A stretch of DNA of 64,000 nucleotides from Rhodospirillales bacterium. Lineage in GTDB: Bacteria; Pseudomonadota; Alphaproteobacteria; Rhodospirillales; Shumkoniaceae. The stretch lies in NCBI GenBank assembly GCA_018432935.1, contig JAHDSF010000017.1, forward strand, positions 186,001 through 250,000, in the 5' to 3' direction. Both the position numbers and the translations under genes were made by a program. Below are positions 18,960 through 26,546 of the stretch, piece after piece. The notes under the pieces are model-generated. The model did no database searches. It saw only the letters and a program-made list of their open reading frames with translations, and was not told the origin of the DNA. Every line of letters begins with the position of its first letter. The stretch's first letter is position 1.

Positions 18960-19705
18960 AGCGCCCCATGCGCCACGCCCTGACCGCGCTCGCCTTCGCA
19001 GCCGGGGCCTTGGCTGCCGCGGCGGAACCGGCATCGGCGCAGCAGTTCACCCTCGACTTCAACGACAGCACCTCGACCACCGCCACCATCGTGCAGCTGA
19101 TCGCGGTGCTGACCGTGATCAGCCTGGCGCCGTCGATCCTGATCATGGTGACCTCGTTCACCCGGATTGTGGTGGTGCTGTCGTTCGTCCGCTCGGCGCT
19201 GGGAACCCAGCAGACTCCGCCCAACCAGGTGCTGATCAGCCTTGCCCTGTTCCTTACCGCCTTCGTCATGATGCCGACCCTGGAAGCGTCGTGGGACCAG
19301 GGGGTGAAGCCGCTGATCGAAGGCCGGATCGACGAGTTCGAGGCGTTCGAGAAGTCGGCGGCGCCGTTCCGGGAGTTCATGTCCCGCCACGTGCGCGAGC
19401 AGGACCTGGCGCTGTTCGTCGAGGTCGGCAAGGTGACGCCCGAGGAAGTGCGCAGCGAGATCCCGCTCCGCGTGCTGGTGCCGGCCTTCATGATCAGCGA
19501 GCTCAAGCGGGCGTTCGAGATCGGATTCCTGATCTTCGTGCCGTTCGTGGTCATCGACATGGTGGTGGCCTCGGTACTGATGTCGATGGGCATGATGATG
19601 CTGCCGCCGACCATCATCGCGCTGCCGTTCAAGATCATATTCTTCGTCCTCGTCGACGGCTGGTACCTTCTCACCGGAAGTCTCCTGCGCAGTTATGGCG
19701 GGTGA
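18956..19705 (+). CDS. fliP: Flagellar export gate protein FliP
   Basis: A 249-residue FliP with a cleavable signal peptide (about 1-27) and the family blocks MVTSFTRIVVVLSFVRSALGTQQTPPNQVL and FMISELKRAFEIGFLIFVPFVVIDMVVAS. FliP forms the core of the export channel with FliQ and FliR. It is the last gene of the fhlB operon, ending 75 bases before the first GntR gene. Confidence 0.97.
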   Translation: MKRPMRHALTALAFAAGALAAAAEPASAQQFTLDFNDSTSTTATIVQLIAVLTVISLAPSILIMVTSFTRIVVVLSFVRSALGTQQTPPNQVLISLALFLTAFVMMPTLEASWDQGVKPLIEGRIDEFEAFEKSAAPFREFMSRHVREQDLALFVEVGKVTPEEVRSEIPLRVLVPAFMISELKRAFEIGFLIFVPFVVIDMVVASVLMSMGMMMLPPTIIALPFKIIFFVLVDGWYLLTGSLLRSYGG

Positions 19706-19753
19706 GCCCAAATGGGGTGTTGAAGCACGACCCCGACCGGCGTAGAAGGCTGC

Positions 19754-19767
19754 CTACAATCTACAAT
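19754..19767 (+). promoter_or_regulatory. CTACAAT direct repeat before the first GntR gene
   Basis: Two head-to-tail copies of CTACAAT lie 14-27 bases before the start codon. The same tandem element recurs before the second GntR gene (20725-20737), while the flanking sequence differs. A shared, regulator-proximal repeat suggests an autoregulatory operator for one or both paralogues. Confidence 0.55.
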
Positions 19768-19780
19768 CTGCCGGGTGCCC

Positions 19781-20497
19781 ATGGACATCGTGAGCGTTAC
19801 GGAAAGCGCGGTACGCCGCATTCGCGAAGAGATCGTCACGGGCCGGCTGCCGCCGAAGAGCCGCCTGAACGAGATCGAGATGTCGGAACGGTTCGGCATC
19901 AGCCGCCCCCCCTTGCGCGAGGCTTTCCGCATGCTCGGCAGCGAGAAGCTGGTGGAATTCGTCCCTCGCAAGGGGACCTTCGTGGCCCCGATGTCGATCG
20001 AGGACGGCGACCAGGTGTGCCGGACGCGGCAGATGATCGAGTGCACCGCCATCGATATCATCGGCGAGGACGGACCGGCCTCCCTTCAGCCGTTGCGCGA
20101 CGCCCTGGAGGAGGCCCGGCAGTGGCCGGGCGGCCCATCGGTGATGGAGACCTTCTCGGTCATGTCGCGGTTCCATGTCAGGTTGGTCGAGGCGGCGGGA
20201 AACCGCTGGCTCATGCACTGTTACCAAAGCATGCAGTCATGCCTTGCCCGCTATCAGGTCATGTATCTCAACCTTCCGGGAGCCACGGCCCCCTCCCTCG
20301 AAGAGCACTACGCGGTCCTCGCGTACATGGACGGTGGCGAATACCTGAAGGCCAGGGAGCACCTGGCCGCCCACCTCGACCGGGTCCGGCAATGCCTGCG
20401 TGACGCGATGCCGGAGTCGGCCGTCGCGCCCGGAAACTCGTCTGCTGCCCACCGACGAGGTGGACGGGACTTTGCAGCGACTTCCCCGCTCGCCTGA
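19781..20497 (+). CDS. GntR-family (FadR/FCD type) regulator, copy 1
   Basis: A 238-residue regulator with an N-terminal GntR winged helix (VRRIREEIVTGRLPPKSRLNEIEMSERFGISRPPLREAFRML) and a helical FCD-type effector domain. It is a close paralogue of the next gene: both begin MDI-VTESAVRRIREEI and share most of the DNA-binding helix. ATG 19781 is chosen because it aligns the two starts. FadR-type GntR proteins usually repress catabolic operons until a small acid binds. Likely regulates the downstream dehydratase/TRAP operon. Confidence 0.92.
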   Translation: MDIVSVTESAVRRIREEIVTGRLPPKSRLNEIEMSERFGISRPPLREAFRMLGSEKLVEFVPRKGTFVAPMSIEDGDQVCRTRQMIECTAIDIIGEDGPASLQPLRDALEEARQWPGGPSVMETFSVMSRFHVRLVEAAGNRWLMHCYQSMQSCLARYQVMYLNLPGATAPSLEEHYAVLAYMDGGEYLKAREHLAAHLDRVRQCLRDAMPESAVAPGNSSAAHRRGGRDFAATSPLA

Positions 20498-20755
20498 CCG
20501 GTCCCTGACCCCCTGGGAGGGGCCAGTATCCTCCCATTCTCCGCGCTTTCCCTAATCCCGCAGGCCTCGACTCGCTGCGCCGACACCGCCGGTCCCGTCC
20601 ATGGACCGCGGCCGCTCGGGTATGGCGTCATCGATCCCCGCCCCTAGGGATTCAGCCTCTTCGCGGGATGCCCGCCAGTTAGCCATTGACGAAGCCCGGG
20701 GGGCGGCGTATTGCTGACTACTGTCTACAATCTACAACCGACAAACGGGTCAGGG
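20498..20755. other. Intergenic region between the two GntR genes
   Basis: A 258-base space without a credible frame. Its right end carries the CTACAAT repeat. The left part contains short GC-rich inverted elements but no clear terminator. Because the second regulator gene overlaps the dehydratase operon, this space probably holds the main operon promoter. Confidence 0.5.
20725..20737 (+). promoter_or_regulatory. CTACAAT direct repeat before the second GntR gene
   Basis: CTACAATCTACAA, the second occurrence of the tandem element found before the first GntR gene. It lies 19-31 bases before the start codon. It probably serves as the operator for the catabolic operon that begins with this regulator gene. 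Confidence 0.55.
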
Positions 20756-21448
20756 ATGGACATCATCGGCGTCACCGAAAGTGCCGTCCGCCGGATACGG
20801 GAAGAGATCATCACCGGCCGCCTGGCCCCGACCACCCGCCTCCACGAAACGGACATCTCCGAGCGCTTCGGCATCAGCCGCCCGCCCCTGCGCGAGGCCT
20901 TCCGGCTTCTCGGCAACGAGAAGCTGGTCGAGTTCGTGCCCCGTAGAGGGACGTTCGTGGCAGGGATGTCGCTGGAGGATGGCGACCAGATCTACCGGGT
21001 TCGCCAGATGCTCGAATGCACGGCGATCGACATCCTCTCCCAGCAGGACGCGCCGTCGTTCGAGCCGTTGCGCGGCGCCCTGACCGAGGCGCAGGAGCTT
21101 TCGGGCAAGCTGTCCGTCATCGACAACTTCTACGTCATGTCACGCTTCCATGTCAGGCTCATCGAGACGGCGGGGAACTGCTGGCTGATGAGCTGCCACC
21201 AGAACCTCCAGTCGTGCCTCGCTCGCTATCAGGTCATGTACCTCAACATGCCGGGCTCGACGCCCCGTTCGCTGGACGAGCACGTCACGATCCTTTCGTG
21301 CCTGGAGAACGGCCGCCACGCGGAGGCCAAGCAACACCTCACCGCGCACCTGGAGAGGACCAGGCAGTGCCTGCGAGACGCGATGCCTTTCGGGTCGGCG
21401 GAAGCGGGACGGCGCGAGAACAAGAGAAGAGAAGGCAGCCAAGGATGA
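20756..21448 (+). CDS. GntR-family (FadR/FCD type) regulator, copy 2
   Basis: A 230-residue paralogue of the upstream regulator. The winged-helix segment (ISERFGISRPPLREAFRLLGNEKLVEFVPRRGTF, in parts) is nearly the same, and the FCD domain is clearly homologous (MSRFHVRLIETAGNCWLM versus MSRFHVRLVEAAGNRWLM). ATG 20756 follows CAGGG and matches the start of copy 1; an upstream in-frame ATA/TTG region would run through the operator. Its stop overlaps the ATG of the dehydratase gene, so the regulator is co-translated with the enzymes. Confidence 0.92.
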   Translation: MDIIGVTESAVRRIREEIITGRLAPTTRLHETDISERFGISRPPLREAFRLLGNEKLVEFVPRRGTFVAGMSLEDGDQIYRVRQMLECTAIDILSQQDAPSFEPLRGALTEAQELSGKLSVIDNFYVMSRFHVRLIETAGNCWLMSCHQNLQSCLARYQVMYLNMPGSTPRSLDEHVTILSCLENGRHAEAKQHLTAHLERTRQCLRDAMPFGSAEAGRRENKRREGSQG

Positions 21449-22614
21449 AAACAATGCAGTTCTACGGATATCAGAGGCCCGATGGCAGGGTCGGTGCGCG
21501 CAACTACGTGGCCATCATTCCCTCGGTCGGCTGCGTCAACAACCTTTGCTCGCACCTCGAGCACCTGATCCGCGGCACGAAGGTCGTGCGCCATGACCAG
21601 GGTTGCCTGCATCCGCCGGCCGATACCGTGCAGGTGGTTCGGACCCTGATCAACCTCGGCAGGAACCCCAATGTGGGCGGCGCACTGGTGGTCGGGCTCG
21701 GCTGCGAGATGGCCAAGGCGGAAGAGATCTACGAGGGCATCAAGGCCTCCGGCAAGCCGGTCGACATGGTGGTCGTCCACCAGGTTGGCGGCATGATCAA
21801 CGCCATCGCCGCGGGAACCCGGATGCTGGTCGACCTGGTCTCCAAGGTCAGCGAGGCGAAGCGCGAGCCGTTCGGGCTCGACAAGCTGGTGTTCGGGACC
21901 AAGTGCGGCTCGTCCGACACCACCTCCGGGCTGTCCTCGAACCTCGTCGTCGGCGAGGTCTGCCGGTTGATGACCCAGAACGGCGGCCGCTTCATCCAGG
22001 GCGAGATCTGCGACATCATGGGCGGCGAATACGCCCTCAAGAAGCTGGCGGTCGACCCCGCGCAGGGCGAGAAGATCGTCGACTGCGTCCGCGATCTCTA
22101 CATGCGCGGCTACCACGTCGGCGCCGACACCCGCGGCTGCCAGATGACGGCCGGCAACGTCGCCGGCGGGCTCACCACCCTGGTCGAGAAGGCGCTCGGC
22201 GCCAACGCCAAGGGTGCCGACGTTCCGATCCAGGCCACCCTCGATTATGCCCAGCTTGTGCCCGAAAAGCCCGGCAGGTACATCATGAACTTCCCCGGCC
22301 ACGGCTTCGAGAACCTGACCGGTTCGGCAGCCGGCGGCGCCATCGTGCACCTGTTCACCACCGGGCGCGGCGCCCCCAACGGCAATCCGCTGATGCCGAC
22401 CATCAAGCTGTGCGGCAATGCCAAAACGATGAAGACCATGAGCGAGCACATCGACCTCGACGTCTCGTCGGTGATCGCCGAGACCGAAAGCGTCGAGGCC
22501 GCAGCCGAACGGCTGTACGGCTTGGCGGTCGAGGTCGCCAGCGGAAAGCTGACGAAGTGCGAGATCCTCAACTTCGAGGGCATGGAAATCCTCATCAACG
22601 GCCCGGTCATGTAG
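21445..22614 (+). CDS. UxaA/SuyB-family dehydratase or lyase, large subunit
   Basis: A 389-residue enzyme of the altronate/galactarate dehydratase family that lacks the N-terminal SAF domain, which is encoded separately just downstream. Family marks are the opening GYQRPDGRVGARNYVAIIPSVGC, KCGSSDTTSGLSSN, GNVAGGLTTLVEKALG and IKLCGNAKTMKTM. Conserved cysteines (C30, C54 and others) probably hold the Fe-S centre. Length and split form match (2R)-sulfolactate sulfo-lyase SuyB as well as split UxaA-type dehydratases, so both a sugar acid and a sulfonate are possible substrates. Starts at an ATGA overlap with the regulator. Confidence 0.85.
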   Translation: MKTMQFYGYQRPDGRVGARNYVAIIPSVGCVNNLCSHLEHLIRGTKVVRHDQGCLHPPADTVQVVRTLINLGRNPNVGGALVVGLGCEMAKAEEIYEGIKASGKPVDMVVVHQVGGMINAIAAGTRMLVDLVSKVSEAKREPFGLDKLVFGTKCGSSDTTSGLSSNLVVGEVCRLMTQNGGRFIQGEICDIMGGEYALKKLAVDPAQGEKIVDCVRDLYMRGYHVGADTRGCQMTAGNVAGGLTTLVEKALGANAKGADVPIQATLDYAQLVPEKPGRYIMNFPGHGFENLTGSAAGGAIVHLFTTGRGAPNGNPLMPTIKLCGNAKTMKTMSEHIDLDVSSVIAETESVEAAAERLYGLAVEVASGKLTKCEILNFEGMEILINGPVM

Positions 22615-22630
22615 TCCAGGAGAAACGGCA

Positions 22631-22981
22631 ATGAGCAAGCTCGCCAAGCAGATCCACGAATCGGACAACGTCGTCACCGCCGTCAGCGACTGCCAGGCCG
22701 GAGACACCGTCACCGTGAAGTTCAGGGGACGTGCCAGCACGTACCGCTGCCTGCACGACGTTCCGTTCGGACACAAGATCGCCATCCGGCACATCCCGGA
22801 AGGCCAGAAGGTCATCAAGTACGGCGAGGCCATCGGCAGCGCCTCCGCTGACATCGCCGTGGGTGAGTGGGTCCACACCCACAACGTTCGCGACGACTAC
22901 AAATGCCTGGGCAAGGACGGCGCGCCATTGCCCGGCCAGGAGGAGGGGAAACAATGCCAATCTCGAGGAGGGGCTTCCTGA
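22631..22981 (+). CDS. SAF-domain small subunit of the UxaA/SuyA-type enzyme
   Basis: A 116-residue protein equivalent to the N-terminal SAF domain of altronate dehydratase or to SuyA (DNVVTAVSDCQAGDTVTV, then VPFGHKIAIRHIPEGQKVIKYGEAIGSASADIAVGEWVHTHNV in pieces). SAF domains supply substrate-binding residues to the large subunit. AGGAG precedes the ATG by 7-8 bases. The end of the gene overlaps the long start of the aconitase-X gene by 28 bases, and the last 15 or so residues look unconserved. Confidence 0.85.
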   Translation: MSKLAKQIHESDNVVTAVSDCQAGDTVTVKFRGRASTYRCLHDVPFGHKIAIRHIPEGQKVIKYGEAIGSASADIAVGEWVHTHNVRDDYKCLGKDGAPLPGQEEGKQCQSRGGAS

Positions 22982-24342
22982 CGACTGCCGGAGCTGTCAC
23001 CGGCCTGTCGCTCGGACAGATCGGCAGCGGAGGGTTCATGCGGACGGTCCTCGCCGCAACTCCGCAGCCGCAAGGAGGAAACGCGATGCTGTTGACCAAG
23101 CAAGAAGAGGCGATGGTTCGCGGGGATTTCGGCCCCGGAATCCAGCGCTGCATGCAGATCCTGGTGCGGTTCGGCAACGCCGTCGGGGCAGAGAAGCTGG
23201 TCCCGATCGCCAGCGGCCACACCATGCCGAAGGAGCCGCCGGAACTGCTGGCAAAGCTGACCGAAGGCGTGACCGCCACCGGCGCTCCCACCACCCTGCA
23301 CGCGATCATGGACGGCTATAGTCCGGAATCCTATGCCAGGATGAAGCAGCCGGAAGCCTTCCTGCGCCAGGAAAGCGCCGACTTCGGGAAGCGCCGCGAC
23401 ATCTACCTGCAGGCCGGCTTCCTGCAGACCTACACCTGCCTGCCGACCCTGGTCGGCAACCTGCCGCGCAAGGGCGACCTGTGCTCGTGGATCGGCTCCG
23501 GCTGCCAGGTGATGCTGAACTCCCTGATCGGCGCCCGCTGCAATCGCGACGGCACCGTGATGACGCTGGCAGCGGCAATCGCCGGCCGTACGCCGTATTA
23601 CGGCCTGCTGCTGGACGAAAACCGGGGCGGCGAGGTGCTGGTCCGCTTCGCCGGCCTCGACATCGAGAAGCTCACGCCCGTGCAACTTGGCGCGATCGGC
23701 TACTACGTCGGCGGCATCGCCGGCAGCCGCAACGTCGTCATCGACGGCATGCCGCGAAACACGCCCCTCGAGCGCCTCAAGTACCTGATGGCGCCGCTGG
23801 CGGTCTCGGGTTCGGTCGGGTTGTGCCACATCGTCGGCCTCACGCCCGAGGCCAGGACGTTGGAGGAGGCGCTGCAGGGCAAGCAGCCCGCCCAGACGGT
23901 GACCGTCGGTTTCAACGAGATCAACGGCTGCATCGCGCAGTACGCGCAGCCGGACGGCGCCGAGGTCGACATGGCCGTCTTCGGCTGCCCGCACTGCATG
24001 ATCCCCGAGGTGAAGCACATGGCCAGCCTGTTGGACGGCAGAAAGCTGAGCCCCGGCAAGCACCTTTGGATCGGGCTTCCGCACCAGCACCACAAGGTGG
24101 CTCAGATGATGGGCTACACCCAGCCCGTTGAGAATGCCGGCGGCGTCTTCGCCAGCAGCTGCATGTCGTTGATTCCCAATGCACCGGTTCCCGACGGGGT
24201 GAAGACGCTGGCCACCAACTCCTTCAAGGCCGCCCACTACATCTCTCGCCTCAGCAAGGGCCGCGTGAAGGTCGTGATCGGAGACATCGACCGGTGCATC
24301 GCCGCCATCACCGGCCAGGGTTGGAAAGGAGGTGTGGGATGA
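22954..24342 (+). CDS. Aconitase-X large (catalytic) subunit with a Tat-like N-terminal extension
   Basis: The catalytic subunit of the AcnX (DUF521) family: GSGCQVMLNSLIGARCNRDG, GGIAGSRNVVIDGMPRN and VFGCPHCMIPE are the family blocks with probable Fe-S cysteines. AcnX proteins include cis-3-hydroxy-L-proline dehydratase and phosphomevalonate dehydratase. The long form (462 residues) starts at ATG 22954 after AGGAGGGG and opens with a twin-arginine signal-like MPISRRGFLTTAGAV. The family-typical form (418 residues, MLLTKQEEAMVRGDFG) starts at ATG 23086 behind AGGAGG. Known AcnX enzymes are cytoplasmic, so the extension is odd. The small swivel subunit follows with an ATGA overlap. Confidence 0.88.
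   Translation: MPISRRGFLTTAGAVTGLSLGQIGSGGFMRTVLAATPQPQGGNAMLLTKQEEAMVRGDFGPGIQRCMQILVRFGNAVGAEKLVPIASGHTMPKEPPELLAKLTEGVTATGAPTTLHAIMDGYSPESYARMKQPEAFLRQESADFGKRRDIYLQAGFLQTYTCLPTLVGNLPRKGDLCSWIGSGCQVMLNSLIGARCNRDGTVMTLAAAIAGRTPYYGLLLDENRGGEVLVRFAGLDIEKLTPVQLGAIGYYVGGIAGSRNVVIDGMPRNTPLERLKYLMAPLAVSGSVGLCHIVGLTPEARTLEEALQGKQPAQTVTVGFNEINGCIAQYAQPDGAEVDMAVFGCPHCMIPEVKHMASLLDGRKLSPGKHLWIGLPHQHHKVAQMMGYTQPVENAGGVFASSCMSLIPNAPVPDGVKTLATNSFKAAHYISRLSKGRVKVVIGDIDRCIAAITGQGWKGGVG
23073..23078 (+). promoter_or_regulatory. Internal ribosome binding site in the aconitase-X gene
   Basis: AGGAGG lies 7 bases before ATG 23086, in frame inside the long reading frame. The sequence after this ATG aligns with the normal N-terminus of AcnX proteins, so it probably drives synthesis of a cytoplasmic form. 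Confidence 0.75.
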
Positions 24343-24731
24343 ATCTCAAGGGACGCGTCATCAACGAAGGTGACGTCCAGGCGACCGCTGTGGTCCTGGA
24401 ATCCGCCTTCTCCTGGATCGGCGACTTCGACGCCAAGACCGGGGCGCTGCTGGTCAAGGGGCCCCTGCAGGGTCAGAGCATCGCCGGGAAGATCCTGGTG
24501 TGCACGACCGGCAAGGGCGGCACCATCGCCCCGTTCCTTGCCTACGAAGCCAAGCAGGGCGGCCACGCCCCGGCGGCAATCCTTTGCGACGTCGCCGACC
24601 CGATCCTGATCGAAAGCGCGCTGGCGATCGACATTCCGTTGATCGACAAGGTCCAGCCGAGCCCCGTCAAGTCGATCAAGACCGGCCAGACCGTCCGCAT
24701 CGCCAAGGGAGCGATCACGGTCGAAGGCTGA
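24339..24731 (+). CDS. Aconitase-X small (swivel, DUF126) subunit
   Basis: A 130-residue swivelling-domain protein: MNLKGRVINEGDVQATAVVL, LQGQSIAGKILVCTTGKGGT and IPLIDKVQP are DUF126/AcnX small-subunit features. It pairs with the upstream catalytic subunit to form a two-subunit AcnX (type II). The ATG overlaps the stop of the large subunit, and the coupling GGAGG lies at 24328-24332. Confidence 0.9.
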   Translation: MNLKGRVINEGDVQATAVVLESAFSWIGDFDAKTGALLVKGPLQGQSIAGKILVCTTGKGGTIAPFLAYEAKQGGHAPAAILCDVADPILIESALAIDIPLIDKVQPSPVKSIKTGQTVRIAKGAITVEG

Positions 24732-24795
24732 GCGCCCGAGCCGCGTTCGCGCGGCACCACCTTAGCCGGCTTTCTGCCAGAGGCAGGAGGCGGCA

Positions 24796-24814
24796 CTCCG
24801 GCCCAGCGCCGGAG
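24796..24814 (+). other. RNA hairpin before dctP
   Basis: CTCCGGC (24796-24802) and GCCGGAG (24808-24814) form a 7-base stem with a 5-base loop, directly before the dctP ribosome binding site. No T tract follows. It could stabilise a processed dctP transcript. Confidence 0.5.
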
Positions 24815-24837
24815 ACGATAGCAAGAGGAGGAAACCG

Positions 24838-25947
24838 ATGACTGAAACCCGAAGGAGCGCATTGCGCACCATGGCGGGCGCTGCCTGCGCGCTCCCGCTC
24901 GTGGCCACGGCCGGAAAAGCCGCTGCCGCAGACAAGACTTGGACCTGGACCGGCCAGGCCTTCTGCGACCGCGCCAACCGCCTGTTCGAGAACGGCCAGA
25001 GCTTCGCCTACATGGTCGAGAAGTACACCAACGGCCGCGTCAAGATCGACTTCCACTCGGCGGGCGAGATCGTGCCCGCCATGCAGGAACTGGATGCCAG
25101 CGGACAGGGCATCCTCGACTTCGGCCAGCAGTGCCCGTGCGTCGCCAAGCCGAAGGCGTATTCGGCGCAGTGGTTCTGCGACGCTCCCGGTGCCCAGAGC
25201 CCGATCGAGAAGATCGTCTGGTACTACTACGGTGGCGGCAAGGAGCTGTTCGAGGACCTGATGCACCGCTACTACAACGTGCATCCCCTGATGATGGTCG
25301 CCATTACCGCCGAGATCTGGCTCTATGCCAACAAGAAGATCAACTCGATCAAGGACCTCACGGGCCTGAAGATGCGGGCGGCCGGAGTTCGCGGCGAGGT
25401 GCTGACGAAGATGGGCGCCTCGGTGGTGGTGCTGCCCGGCAGCGAGATGGTTCCCGCCATGGACCGCGGCGTCATCGACGCGATGGAGTATTCGAGCCTC
25501 AATTGCACCTACCCGGTGGGTTTCGCGGACGTCACCAAGTACCTGTACATGCACCCCACCAAGTCCACCTCCCCCACCAACTTCTGGTCGATCAACCTGA
25601 ACAAGTGGAAGGAGCTGCCCAAGGACGTCCAGACCGCCATCGAGCGCGCCAGCCGGGACTCGTACCTGATGACGCTGGGCTGGGGCATCGAGCAGGACTT
25701 CGTGACCCTGAAGAAGGCCGTCGAGGAGAAGAAGTGCGAGATCCTCATGCTTCCGCCCGAGGTGACGAAGGCGGTCGACGAAGCCTCCGCCGACTACTAC
25801 TACGAGAAGGCGAAGACCGACAAGGAACTCGCCCGCGTCCTCGACTCCTGGAAGAAGTTCAAGAAGGACTACGGCGCCTACGCCAAGTGGCTCGACTTCT
25901 TCAACATGTCGGGCGACCACCTCGGCTTGGTCAAGGGCGAGGCATAG
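24838..25947 (+). CDS. dctP: TRAP transporter solute-binding protein
   Basis: A 369-residue periplasmic DctP-type binding protein. The N-terminus has twin arginines (TETRRSALRTMAGAACALP) and a cleavage site near AAAADK, so export is probably by Tat. The motif GSEMVPAMDRGVIDAMEYSS aligns with the carboxylate-binding segment of the TakP-like subgroup, whose members bind 2-oxo or hydroxy acids, often with a metal ion. AGGAGGAAA precedes the ATG. It sits between the dehydratase genes and dctQM, so the ligand is probably the substrate of these enzymes. Confidence 0.93.
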   Translation: MTETRRSALRTMAGAACALPLVATAGKAAAADKTWTWTGQAFCDRANRLFENGQSFAYMVEKYTNGRVKIDFHSAGEIVPAMQELDASGQGILDFGQQCPCVAKPKAYSAQWFCDAPGAQSPIEKIVWYYYGGGKELFEDLMHRYYNVHPLMMVAITAEIWLYANKKINSIKDLTGLKMRAAGVRGEVLTKMGASVVVLPGSEMVPAMDRGVIDAMEYSSLNCTYPVGFADVTKYLYMHPTKSTSPTNFWSINLNKWKELPKDVQTAIERASRDSYLMTLGWGIEQDFVTLKKAVEEKKCEILMLPPEVTKAVDEASADYYYEKAKTDKELARVLDSWKKFKKDYGAYAKWLDFFNMSGDHLGLVKGEA

Positions 25948-25986
25948 CCGTAGCCGCACGGCAGTTCCGGTGATTTCGAATGAGGA

Positions 25987-26011
25987 CCGGAGGTCTCGGC
26001 GAGACCTCCGG
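25987..26011 (+). other. RNA hairpin between dctP and dctQ
   Basis: CCGGAGGTCTC and GAGACCTCCGG form a perfect 11-base stem with a GGC loop, without a T tract. It lies between the binding-protein gene and the membrane-component genes. Such hairpins commonly stabilise the 5' part of transport operons so that binding protein is made in excess. Confidence 0.7.
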
Positions 26012-26033
26012 ACCTCGGCGAAAGAGGTCCCGC

Positions 26034-26546
26034 ATGAGAGTGCTCGCCTGCATCGACGCCGTCTCCGACTGGAGCGGCCGCATCGCCCGCTGGCTGGGGT
26101 TGTTCCTCAGCCTGGCGGTGATCTACGAGGTCATGAGCCGCTATCTCTTCAATAGCCCGACCATCTGGGCCTTCGACGTGGCCATGATGCTGACCTCCAT
26201 CCTGAGTCTGGTGCCGGCGGCGTACCTGCTCAAGGAGAACGCCCACATCCGGGTCGACGTGCTGCTGAACCTCTTCCCCGTCCGGTTGCAGCAGGCCATC
26301 GAAGCCGCGTTCTACCTCGTGTTTCTGTTCCCGCTCAGCCTGGTGATGATCTGGTACGGCTTTCGGGCCACGAGGTTCGCCTGGGCGGCGAGCGAGATCA
26401 GCAACACCAGCCAGTGGGGCGAGCCGATCGCCTGGTGGAAGGGGGTCATCCCGCTGGCCTTCCTGCTCTTGTTCCTCCAGGGCGTGGCGCAGTTCATCCG
26501 CGTCCTCGCGGCAATCGCCCGGCCGGTCGAGGAGAAAGCGTCATGA
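26034..26546 (+). CDS. dctQ: TRAP transporter small membrane protein
   Basis: A 170-residue protein with four membrane helices and the DctQ signature (EVMSRYLFNSPTIWAFDVAMML, then LKENAHIRVDVLL). It works with DctM in the inner membrane. ATG 26034 follows AAAGAGG. Its stop overlaps the dctM ATG. Confidence 0.93.
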   Translation: MRVLACIDAVSDWSGRIARWLGLFLSLAVIYEVMSRYLFNSPTIWAFDVAMMLTSILSLVPAAYLLKENAHIRVDVLLNLFPVRLQQAIEAAFYLVFLFPLSLVMIWYGFRATRFAWAASEISNTSQWGEPIAWWKGVIPLAFLLLFLQGVAQFIRVLAAIARPVEEKAS

